Shown here: positions 55,787 to 63,556 of the stretch, one piece after another
How the letters are laid out: the number at the start of each line of letters is the position of its first letter
Numbering within the stretch: position 1 is the first letter of the stretch
Source of the DNA: JAWWPG01 sp038254365
Lineage (GTDB): Bacteria; Actinomycetota; Actinomycetes; Propionibacteriales; Nocardioidaceae
Direction of reading: 5' to 3'
NCBI GenBank assembly: GCA_038254365.1
Contig: JBBSGI010000008.1
Span: 1-64,000 of the forward strand
DNA length: 64,000 nucleotides
Program-made: the position numbers and the translations under genes
The notes under the pieces: model-generated
Told to the model about the DNA's origin: nothing
The model's database searches: none
Seen by the model: the letters and a program-made list of their open reading frames with translations, nothing else

Positions 55787-58182
55787 CCGTGACGACGAAG
55801 CTTTTCGGCCAACGGGTGCCCCGGGTCGAGGACCCGCGGCTGCTGCGCGGCGAGGGACGCTACCTCGACGACCTGGGACACGACGCGCTCGCTGCGGCCT
55901 TTGTGCGCAGCCCGCACGCCCACGCGCGGATCACCGGTATCGACGTCTCCGCTGCGTTGGACGTCGACGGCCTGGCCGCGATCTACACCTACGACGATCT
56001 CGAGGGTCTCACCGGGCAGCCGCTGCCGCTGCTCATCCCCCACCCCGCGTTGACCCACGGGCGAACGCCGTACCCGCTGGCGCGGGACGAGGTCAACCAC
56101 GTCGGTGAAGCCATCGTCATGGTGGTGGCGCGCGACCGCTACCTGGCCGAGGACGCGGCCGGGCTGGTCGAGATTACCTACGAGACACTGCCCCAGGTGG
56201 TGGGCATCGACGCAGCCCGGGCGGCAAACCAGCTGGTGCACGACGATGTGCCCGGCAACGTGGCGGCGACCATGGTCCAGGAGGTCGGCGATGCCGCGGC
56301 GACGATCGCCGCCGCCGCCCACTACGGCCGGCTGCGGTTGACCATCGAGCGCAGCGCATCCACGCCGCTGGAAGGCAAAGGGGTGCTGGCCCGTTGGGAC
56401 CCCGACGACCGCTCGCTGCTCGTGCACACCTCCACCCAGACGTCCACCAGCGTCCGGCAGGCACTGGCGGCACGGCTGGGCCTCCCGGTCGACCGGGTCG
56501 AGGTCGTTACTCCCGACGTCGGTGGTGGCTTCGGGGTGAAGATCGTCCATCCGTGGCCGGAGGAGGTGCTGGTGCCGTGGGCCGCCATGCGGCTGGGCCG
56601 GCCGGTGAAGTGGACGGAGGACCGCCGGGAGCACTTCGTCTCGTCCGCCCACGAGCGTGGTCAGCTGCACGAGGTCGAGTACGGGTACGACGACGAGGGA
56701 CGCCTGCGGGGGTTGTCGGTGCGCTTCTGGCACGACAACGGCGCCTACACGCCGTACGGGCTGATCGTGCCGATCATCACCTCGACCCAGCTGCTCGGGC
56801 CGTACAAGCCCGGTGCCTACCGGGTGGAGTTCCAAAGCCTCTACACGAACACCGTCATCGTGACGCCCTACCGCGGCGCGGGGCGGCCGCAGGGCTGCTT
56901 CGTGATGGAGCGGGTGATCGACGCGATCGCCCGCGACCTCGGGCTGGACCGCGCCGACGTCCGAGAGCGGAACTTCATCCGGGCCGACGAGATGCCCTTC
57001 GACCACGGACTGGTGTTCCAGGACGGCCGGCCGCTGGTCTACGACTCCGGGGACTTCGCGGCCTCGCTGGCGATGCTGAAGCGGTTGGTCGGCTGGGACG
57101 ACTTCGAGGCGTTCCGGGTAGCGCGGGCGGCGGAGGGACGCACAGTCGGGATCGGGCTGGCCTGCTACGTCGAGGGCACCGGGGTCGGCCCCTACGAGGG
57201 TGGCCACGTGCGGGTCGAAACCGATGGCAGCGTGGTGGTGTCGACCGGGCTCACCTCGCAGGGCCAGGGACACCAGACCATGCTGGCGCAGATCGTCGCG
57301 GACGAGCTGGGGGTGGCGATCGACCGGGTCAGCGTCACCACGGGTGACACCCGACGCTTCAAGTACGCCGTGGGCACGTTCGCGTCCCGGACCGCGGTGA
57401 TGTCGGGCAGTGCGGTCGCGCTGACCGCGCGGAAGGTCCGGGAGAAGGCGCTGCTGGTCGCCGCGGAGGCGCTCGAGGCATCACCTGAGGACCTCGAGAT
57501 CGAGGACGGTGTCGTGCGGGTGCGGGGCGCCCCAGCACCGGGGATCGAGCTCGGGACGATCGCGGTGCTCGCCAACCCGTTGCGCTACGCCTTCGACGAG
57601 GGTGCCGCCCTGGCCACCCCGTTCGCCGGGCTGGCCGACCCCGACAGGCCACCCGTCGCCGAGGGCGAGCAGCCCGGCCTCGAGAGCACCGCCTACTACT
57701 CCCCGGTTCGATCGACATTCGCGAACGGCATGCACGCCGTGGTGGTGGAAACCGACCCCGAGACGGCCGAGATCACCATCCTGCGCTACTGCGTCGTGCA
57801 TGACTGCGGCACGGTGATCAACCCGATGATCGTCGAGGGGCAGATCCACGGTGGCGTGGCCCAGGGTGTGGGCGGCGCGCTCTACGAACGCATGGCGTAC
57901 GACGAGTCAGGCCAGCTGGTGAACGCCTCGTTCATGGACTTCCTGATGCCGTATGCGAGCGAGGTGCCGACCATCGAGATCGACCACCTGGAGACGCCGT
58001 CGCCGCTGAACCCGCTCGGCGTAAAGGGCGCGGGGGAGGCTGGGGTGATCCCCGGCTCCGCCGCGATCGCCTCGGCGATCGAGGACGCCGAGGGGATCGT
58101 GATCGCGGCGATGCCGATCAGCCCCAGCGACCTGTTCGCCCTCCGGGGGGCCCGCCGCGCCGCTGCGCCCGGAGGCGTTTGA
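55783..58182 (+). CDS. Molybdenum hydroxylase large (Mo-cofactor) subunit, xanthine dehydrogenase/form-II CODH family
   Basis: Encodes 799 residues from a GTG start. The family opening is FGQRVPRVEDPRLLRGEGRY; cofactor-binding parts include DVGGGFGVKIVHPWPEEVL, SQGQGHQTMLAQIVADELGV and the C-terminal GVKGAGEAGVIPG with catalytic Glu752. The active-site loop is PYRGAGRPQG (363-368), so this is not a form-I CO dehydrogenase (which has AYRCSFR with the Cu-binding Cys). Likely substrates are hydroxylatable N-heterocycles or aldehydes; pairing with a UraA-type permease favours a pyrimidine or purine. No Mo-cofactor maturation gene is seen except the CoxG-like gene further downstream. Confidence 0.93.
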   Translation: MTVTTKLFGQRVPRVEDPRLLRGEGRYLDDLGHDALAAAFVRSPHAHARITGIDVSAALDVDGLAAIYTYDDLEGLTGQPLPLLIPHPALTHGRTPYPLARDEVNHVGEAIVMVVARDRYLAEDAAGLVEITYETLPQVVGIDAARAANQLVHDDVPGNVAATMVQEVGDAAATIAAAAHYGRLRLTIERSASTPLEGKGVLARWDPDDRSLLVHTSTQTSTSVRQALAARLGLPVDRVEVVTPDVGGGFGVKIVHPWPEEVLVPWAAMRLGRPVKWTEDRREHFVSSAHERGQLHEVEYGYDDEGRLRGLSVRFWHDNGAYTPYGLIVPIITSTQLLGPYKPGAYRVEFQSLYTNTVIVTPYRGAGRPQGCFVMERVIDAIARDLGLDRADVRERNFIRADEMPFDHGLVFQDGRPLVYDSGDFAASLAMLKRLVGWDDFEAFRVARAAEGRTVGIGLACYVEGTGVGPYEGGHVRVETDGSVVVSTGLTSQGQGHQTMLAQIVADELGVAIDRVSVTTGDTRRFKYAVGTFASRTAVMSGSAVALTARKVREKALLVAAEALEASPEDLEIEDGVVRVRGAPAPGIELGTIAVLANPLRYAFDEGAALATPFAGLADPDRPPVAEGEQPGLESTAYYSPVRSTFANGMHAVVVETDPETAEITILRYCVVHDCGTVINPMIVEGQIHGGVAQGVGGALYERMAYDESGQLVNASFMDFLMPYASEVPTIEIDHLETPSPLNPLGVKGAGEAGVIPGSAAIASAIEDAEGIVIAAMPISPSDLFALRGARRAAAPGGV

Positions 58183-58254
58183 GTGGTGCACTACGCAGGT
58201 GCCCCTCAAGCCACCCAAATCTGAGTGGCTTGAGGGATCCCTCGGTGGTGCACC
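58181..58254 (+). repeat. Left copy of a ~75-bp palindromic direct repeat
   Basis: Starts GAGTGGTGCAC and ends GGTGGTGCACCA. It contains a perfect 9-bp hairpin, TCAAGCCAC (58206-58214) with GTGGCTTGA (58225-58233). It aligns over its full length with 59407-59481 on the other side of the AbiEi-like gene, in the same orientation. It touches the stop codon of the Mo-subunit gene. Confidence 0.8.
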
Positions 58255-58303
58255 ACCCAAGCGTGAAAGGCCTGCGGGAAGCTCGGCCCTCGGGCGCCGG
58301 CTC

Positions 58304-59308
58304 TCACGCGGATCGGTCCATGCGAGATCGCGTGCGTGCCGCGTCCTGGGACCGGATCTCGTGCCACAGGCGGGCACTCGCCCGACCGAAGGCGTCGGGC
58401 ATGGTGTCCCTCCAGACGATGCGGCTGACTCCGAAGCCCGCTCCTCGAATCTCGTCCTCGCGTTGCTTCTCGTCCCAGACGACGTCGTCCGCGCTGACCG
58501 CGACTCCATTGAGGTTGACCTGACTTCGGTACTTCAGCTTGCCGTCGCACTCGAAGCAGTGGTGGAAGCGCGGTGAGTAGAGGTCGACGAACACGCTTGT
58601 TCCGGTGAGCAGGCGGACCTTGTACTGCGGTCTTACGTCGGTGATGCCCATGTTCTTCACCAGTATCCGCGCCAACGACTCGAGGGGTGTCTCTGCGCGA
58701 CCGTCGGCGTCCCCCACAACGGCCGCGCGAATGCGAGCGTGCGAGTCATGCAAGAACCGCGGCATGGCCTGGGTCAACTGCTCCCTGGTCACCAGTCTCG
58801 CCAGTGCGACATCGGCCATCACCAAGCCCGTCCGGTAGCCGAACTCGGAGGCTACGTCCAGAACCGTCCGTTCGACAGTTGTCACAGGAAGGCCGCCGAC
58901 GGACGTGATCTCGTCGGCATCGAGTTCGCCACAATGGTGCTTGATGCCCGCGACGGTCCTGGTGAGTCGGCGGTCGTGGATGCGCAGTCGGGTCAGATGC
59001 GTGAGGCCATCGTTGACGTCGTACAGCGGGAGTTCGTACGCGCGGCCGGCGGAGGAGTGGCTCAAGACGCTGCCCTCGTCACACACCAACAAGGCCGCTC
59101 GGTCAAGCAAGGATGCCTGCTTGGCTGCTGAGTGCGCTTCCCACTGGCGGCGGTTCGCATAGATGCCGTACCGGATACGAATCCAAGGTCCGTCCTGGCG
59201 ACGCGTCAACCAGGCGAACTCCTTGGGAGTACAGCCGGAAGTGATCGCCTGATGACGGGCGAAGATGCCACCTTGACGCTCGATCACGGACTGCAGCGAG
59301 GTGCCCAT
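58304..59308 (-). CDS. AbiEi-type winged-helix / DUF559-like nuclease-fold protein
   Basis: Encodes 334 residues from ATG 59308 (the open frame to 59440 runs into a repeat). The N-terminal AbiEi_4-like helix-turn-helix starts MGTSLQSVIERQGGIFARHQ, with the RIRYGIYANRRQ turn. A middle domain contains the VGGLPVTTVERTVLDVASEF element of AbiEi antitoxins. The C-terminal region has VFVDLYSPRF and FECDGKLKY (D...E-x-D-G-K), a PD-(D/E)XK/Vsr-like pattern of DUF559. No AbiEii toxin is adjacent. It is the only gene between two copies of a palindromic repeat. Orphan copies are common in Nocardioides-type genomes; function is unknown. Confidence 0.8.
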   Translation of the reverse strand: MGTSLQSVIERQGGIFARHQAITSGCTPKEFAWLTRRQDGPWIRIRYGIYANRRQWEAHSAAKQASLLDRAALLVCDEGSVLSHSSAGRAYELPLYDVNDGLTHLTRLRIHDRRLTRTVAGIKHHCGELDADEITSVGGLPVTTVERTVLDVASEFGYRTGLVMADVALARLVTREQLTQAMPRFLHDSHARIRAAVVGDADGRAETPLESLARILVKNMGITDVRPQYKVRLLTGTSVFVDLYSPRFHHCFECDGKLKYRSQVNLNGVAVSADDVVWDEKQREDEIRGAGFGVSRIVWRDTMPDAFGRASARLWHEIRSQDAARTRSRMDRSA

Positions 59309-59875
59309 GGCCTGAGTGTGGGCTCCCTGGCGCATCAGCCGCCCTGGGCCGACGCCGAGCTGTGGACGAACGGCGCCTGTGGACAGGTAGCGGATCCGGG
59401 CCATTTGGGTGGTGTGCCACTCAAGCTGCCCCCAAGCCACGCAAGTCTGGGGGGCTCAAGGGCAATCTGGGTGGTGCACCATGCGCACCGCCGTCCTCGG
59501 TGACCGCGCCTCGGTGCTCGGTGCCCTGCTGCTGGCTCTCGACAGTGTGGAGCCCGTGCTGCCGTAACCTCCCTTTGGTCGATTGGTGCCCTGCTGCGCC
59601 GACGGATCCTTGGGATGGTCTGCCGCTTCTCAGCATCCAGGGCGACGGCCTGGCCTTCGGGGGATCCCCACGCCACGTACCCAGGTCTCCTACTCACCGG
59701 CCGACCGGAGGCACGGTGAGCCGATACCGAGCGCGACCTGCTGGCAGCCGGCTACCAGCTTCACCGACACCACGGTGAAGGTCCCCAACCCGATGTACTA
59801 CATCCCCTGACCATCGCAGGGTGCTCATCGCCAGAACCTGGGCGGGCCGGTCCCGGGCCGCCTAGGTTGGAGCCT
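59309..59875 (+). other. Intergenic region with repeat, hairpins and a possible gene remnant
   Basis: Holds the right repeat (59407-59481), then about 390 bases without a convincing gene. A frame 59583-59810 ends in a protein-like tail (TSFTDTTVKVPNPMYYIP) and may be a remnant. A perfect 8-bp inverted repeat CTTCACCG/CGGTGAAG (59759-59780, loop 6) and a 7-bp one, CTCACCG/CGGTGAG (59693-59720), lie upstream of the CoxG-like gene and might be regulatory. Confidence 0.45.
59407..59481 (+). repeat. Right copy of the ~75-bp palindromic direct repeat
   Basis: Starts GGGTGGTGTGC and ends GGTGGTGCACCA. The centre CAAGCCACGCAAGTCTGGGG parallels the left copy (CAAGCCACCCAAATCTGAGT). It has its own stem GCCCCC/GGGGGC. 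Divergence from the left copy, with separate stems, suggests an older extragenic palindromic or MITE-like family. Confidence 0.8.
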
Positions 59876-60514
59876 GTGAGGATCACCGGCACCGCTACGC
59901 TGCACGCGTCCCGGGCCGACGTCTGGGACGCCCTCAACGACGCGGCCGTCCTGGTCACGACGATCCCCGGCTGCGAGCGTCTGGAAGAGGTGGCGCCGGA
60001 CTCCTACACGATGACCGTCTCGGCCGGCGTCGGGTCGATCAGGGGCGTCTACCGCGGCGAGGTGCGGCTCGGTGACAAACAGCATCCGGAGCAGTTCGTC
60101 CTGCACGCCTCGGGGGCCGGCACGCCTGGCACGCTGAGCGCCGACGTGCTCGTCACCTTGTCCGAGATGGAGCCCACGACGACCGCGGTAACCTACGACG
60201 CCGACGCCGTCGTCGGGGGCCTGGTCGCCGGCGTCGGACAACGCATGATCGCCGGGGTGGCCAAGAAGACGGCCGCCGAGTTCTTCGGCGCCGTCGAGAC
60301 CGCGCTCGCGGGGGCCCACGTGGACGACTCCCCCCAAGCCGGTACGACGACCTCCCGCCCGTCGGCCGTCGCCAAGCCGGGGGTCTTCACGGCCCCTCGC
60401 CTCACCGGGGTCCCGCAGCCGGGATCGTTCCGTAGCGGGGCCGTCTTGGGCGCCACCGCGGCGTTGCTCGGTGCCGTGGTCGGCGGCTGGCTGTCCGGCC
60501 GCCGGCGGGCCTGA
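59876..60514 (+). CDS. CoxG-like SRPBCC protein with C-terminal membrane anchor
   Basis: Encodes 212 residues from GTG 59876 (TTG 59867 possible). An SRPBCC/CoxG lipid-pocket domain (ITGTATLHASRADVWDALND, IPGCERLEEV, MIAGVAKKTAAEFFGAVE) is followed by a proline/serine linker and a membrane helix (AVLGATAALLGAVVGGWLSG). CoxG homologues recruit Mo-containing CO dehydrogenases to the membrane and have been linked to quinone delivery. Here it likely serves the Mo hydroxylase encoded 1.7 kb upstream. It is followed by the nitrilase gene after 29 bases. Confidence 0.9.
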   Translation: MRITGTATLHASRADVWDALNDAAVLVTTIPGCERLEEVAPDSYTMTVSAGVGSIRGVYRGEVRLGDKQHPEQFVLHASGAGTPGTLSADVLVTLSEMEPTTTAVTYDADAVVGGLVAGVGQRMIAGVAKKTAAEFFGAVETALAGAHVDDSPQAGTTTSRPSAVAKPGVFTAPRLTGVPQPGSFRSGAVLGATAALLGAVVGGWLSGRRRA

Positions 60515-60543
60515 CCACATCCCCAACGTTCGGAGCCACCACC

Positions 60544-61461
60544 ATGCGAGCACTAACGGCAGCAGCGCTCCAGGTCCAGCCGATGGCTGAGCCGCTGACC
60601 CGCAGGACCCTCACGGCCAACGTTACCCACTGCACGGCGTGGGTCCGGCGGTGTTTCGAGGAGACCGGCGCCGACCTCATCGTGCTGCCGGAGACCTGTA
60701 CGACCGGATTCGATCCCGGGCTCACCGCGGGCGAGCTTTGGGACGTGGTCGACGAGCTCCCCGCCGAGCTCACGGCGCCCCTCGAGTCGGCGGCGGGAGA
60801 GCTCGGCGTCCATCTGGTCTATGGCGCGTACGTCCGCGGGTCGGAGCGTGGAGTCGTCTTCAATGCAGCGGTTCTCGCCGGTCCCCGCGGCGACATCCTG
60901 GGCTGCTACCACAAGACGCACCCGTTCTGCACCGAGATCGTGACCGGGGGAGGCTGGGTGACGCCCGGTGACGAGGCGTGCGTCATAGAGACAGACTTCG
61001 GCACGGTCGGTCTGCTGATCTGCTTCGACGGCGACTATCCCGAGCTAGCGCGGGTCTGCGCGCTTCGCGGCGCCGAGATCCTGGTCCGGCCGTCGGCGCT
61101 GCTGAGGAGCGCGGACATCTGGGAGCTGACGAACCGGGCGCGCGCCTACGACAACCACGTGTTCGTGGTAGCGAGCAACGCGACCGGCGTCGACCCGGCC
61201 GGCACGATCTACTTCGGCAACTCGATGATCGTCACGCCGGTGGCGGAGGTGGTGGCGCGCGGGTCCTCGTTCGAGCAGTGGGTGACGGCCAGGCTGGACC
61301 CGGCGTCGGCACTCTCGGCGATGACGCCGGGCAGCAGCATTGCCCAGGGCTTCGACCACCTCGCGGACCGCAACCTGAACCTGCTGGCCAGGTACCGGGA
61401 CCTGCTTGCCGGGCCTGGCGCCACCCGCTTTCCCTACCGACGCGGGGACGCGGGTGAGTGA
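60544..61461 (+). CDS. Carbon-nitrogen hydrolase (nitrilase superfamily)
   Basis: Encodes 305 residues. The catalytic triad is visible: Glu50 (IVLPETCTTGF), Lys124 (CYHKTHPFC) and Cys160 (LLICFDGDYPELAR). This places it among amidases or N-carbamoyl-amide hydrolases of the nitrilase superfamily. With hydantoinase subunits directly downstream (8-base overlap with hyuA), cleavage of an N-carbamoyl or amide ring-opening product is likely; substrate not proven. Confidence 0.9.
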   Translation: MRALTAAALQVQPMAEPLTRRTLTANVTHCTAWVRRCFEETGADLIVLPETCTTGFDPGLTAGELWDVVDELPAELTAPLESAAGELGVHLVYGAYVRGSERGVVFNAAVLAGPRGDILGCYHKTHPFCTEIVTGGGWVTPGDEACVIETDFGTVGLLICFDGDYPELARVCALRGAEILVRPSALLRSADIWELTNRARAYDNHVFVVASNATGVDPAGTIYFGNSMIVTPVAEVVARGSSFEQWVTARLDPASALSAMTPGSSIAQGFDHLADRNLNLLARYRDLLAGPGATRFPYRRGDAGE

Positions 61462-63556
61462 GCGCCGGTTCCGGGTCGGTATCGACACTGGAGGCACGTT
61501 CACGGACGTGGTGGTGGTCGACGAGCGGACCGGGGCGGTCCTCACCACGAAGACCGCGACGACGCCCGCCGACCCTTCCGTGGGCTTCATGACCGGGCTG
61601 ACCAAGGCGCTCGCGATGGTGGGCGCGGGACCCGAGGCGCTGGCGTCGGTGTCGCACGGAACGACGGTCGCGACGAACCAGTTGCTCGAGGGCAAGGTGG
61701 AGAACCTGGGGTTCGTGACGACGCAGGGATACGAGCACATGCTCGAGATCGCCCGCCAGTCCGTTCCCGACGGTTATGGGAACTCCTACTTCTGGGTCAA
61801 GCCGTCCCGCATCGTGCCGGCCGACCTCGTCATGGGCGTGGGCGGGCGGCTCGCCTTCGACGGCAGCGAGATCAGACCGTTCGACGAAGCGACGGCGACG
61901 GTTGCGGCCGAGCGTCTCAGGGCCGCCGGCGTCCGTACGGTCGGAGTGTGCTTCCTGCACTCGTACGCCAACCCCGCGCACGAGGAGGCCATGCGCGACG
62001 TCCTGAGCAGGGTGCATCCGGACGGCGTGGTGTCGATCTCCTCGGAGGTGATACGGGAGTACCGGGAGTACGAGCGCTCGGTGACGACGCTTGTCGACGC
62101 CGCCGTGAAGCCGCGTATTCGCGACTACGTCGCGGCGATCAGCGCCAAGCTCGAGCGGTACGTGTCGACCTCGGGCGGAGCGCCCCGGGTGGTGCCGTTC
62201 TCGGTGATGAAGTCGAACGGCGGAGTGCTGTCCGCCGCCGAGGTCGTGGCGCAGCCGATCACGACGGTCCTCTCCGGTCCGGCGGCTGGTGCCCTGGGCG
62301 CAACCCGGGTCGCCTGCACAGCGGGCTTCTCTGCGGTCGTGACCTGCGACGGGGGAGGTACGTCGACCGACGTGGCGCTGGTTGTCGACGGCCATCCGAC
62401 GATGACCACCGAGGGTGGCATCGGCGCCTACCCCTGCAAAGTCCCGATGATCGACGTCGTGACCGTCGGCGCGGGCGGCGGATCGGTCGCGTACCTGAGC
62501 CCCGAGGGCACTCTCAAGGTCGGCCCGCAGTCGGCCGGGGCGGACCCCGGACCGATGTGCTACGCGGCCGGTGGTGCGCAGCCGACCGTGACCGACGCCC
62601 ACGCGGCCCTCGGCCGGATCCCCCCGCACCTGCTCGCCGGCGAGGTCCCCCTCGACCTCGACCTGGCCAGAGCCGGCCTGAATCGGCTGGCCGACGACAT
62701 CGGCCTCGAGTGGGAGCGCGCTGCTGCCGGCGTGCTCGAGATAGCGGCGTGGAACCAGGCGAACGCGGTTAGGCAGATCACCGTCCAGCGGGGGCTCGAC
62801 GTCAGGGACTTCCACCTGGTGACGTTCGGTGGCTCGGGGTCGCTGCTGGCTTGCCGGCTGCTGGACATCCTGGGGGCGCGCGGCGCGCTCGTCCCGCTGA
62901 ACCCGGGGAACCTCTCGGCGTACGGGCTCTTGACGGTGGATGTGCGCGTCGACCACGGGCAGACCGCAGTCGTCCGACACTCCAGGCAGACCCCGGAGGC
63001 CGTCGCATCGATCGTCCGGTCCCTGCGAGCCCGGGCCGGAGACGCCTTGCGACGCGAAGGTTTCGGCGCAGATGAACAGGTCTTCGAGATCAGCGCGGAC
63101 CTGCGCTACTTCGGGCAGGCCTACGAGGTTCGGGTGCCGCTAGCCGACCGCGTGGCCTCCCAGCACTTGCTCGAGGAGGTCGCCACCTCCTTTCACGACG
63201 AGCATCGTGCGCTGTACGGCTACGACCTCCGCGCCTCGCCGGGGCAGGAGGTCGAGTGGGTCAACCTGCGAGTGACCGGGGTCGGACCAATCCGGCGGCC
63301 CGACACCCCCCCCGTCCGCGAGGGGACGGGGGGGTCGCATGCGGTGACCGGAATCCGCACGGTCTTCTTCGACGACTGGGTCGACGCGTCGCTGGTCGAA
63401 CGGAGCCGGCTCGGGAGTGGTGACGTCGTCGAAGGCCCTGCCGTCGTGGAGGAGTTCTCGTCCACCCTGCCGCTCCACCCCGGCTTCGCGGCCCGCGTCG
63501 ACCGTTACGGCAACCTCATCGTGACCCGACAGCACGAAGGGAGTGGTAGCCCGTGA
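61454..63556 (+). CDS. hyuA: Hydantoinase/oxoprolinase subunit A
   Basis: Encodes 700 residues from GTG 61454. The Hydant_A_N start VGIDTGGTFTDVVVVDERTG (actin-like ATPase fold) is followed by SHGTTVATNQLLEG, TCDGGGTSTDVALV, VTVGAGGGSVAY and AGADPGPMCYAAGGAQPTVT. HyuA proteins act with HyuB in ATP-dependent opening of hydantoin, N-methylhydantoin, 5-oxoproline or related rings. It overlaps hyuB by GTGA. Confidence 0.94.
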   Translation: MSERRFRVGIDTGGTFTDVVVVDERTGAVLTTKTATTPADPSVGFMTGLTKALAMVGAGPEALASVSHGTTVATNQLLEGKVENLGFVTTQGYEHMLEIARQSVPDGYGNSYFWVKPSRIVPADLVMGVGGRLAFDGSEIRPFDEATATVAAERLRAAGVRTVGVCFLHSYANPAHEEAMRDVLSRVHPDGVVSISSEVIREYREYERSVTTLVDAAVKPRIRDYVAAISAKLERYVSTSGGAPRVVPFSVMKSNGGVLSAAEVVAQPITTVLSGPAAGALGATRVACTAGFSAVVTCDGGGTSTDVALVVDGHPTMTTEGGIGAYPCKVPMIDVVTVGAGGGSVAYLSPEGTLKVGPQSAGADPGPMCYAAGGAQPTVTDAHAALGRIPPHLLAGEVPLDLDLARAGLNRLADDIGLEWERAAAGVLEIAAWNQANAVRQITVQRGLDVRDFHLVTFGGSGSLLACRLLDILGARGALVPLNPGNLSAYGLLTVDVRVDHGQTAVVRHSRQTPEAVASIVRSLRARAGDALRREGFGADEQVFEISADLRYFGQAYEVRVPLADRVASQHLLEEVATSFHDEHRALYGYDLRASPGQEVEWVNLRVTGVGPIRRPDTPPVREGTGGSHAVTGIRTVFFDDWVDASLVERSRLGSGDVVEGPAVVEEFSSTLPLHPGFAARVDRYGNLIVTRQHEGSGSP

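Noticed and set aside
54331..58182. Aerobic CO dehydrogenase (form I)
   Set aside because: The large subunit has PYRGAGR instead of the Cu-binding AYRCSFR loop, so it belongs to the wider xanthine-oxidase/form-II family.
58304..59308. Complete AbiE toxin-antitoxin system
   Set aside because: Only the AbiEi-like part is present; no AbiEii nucleotidyltransferase toxin is adjacent, and the C terminus is a DUF559-type fold.
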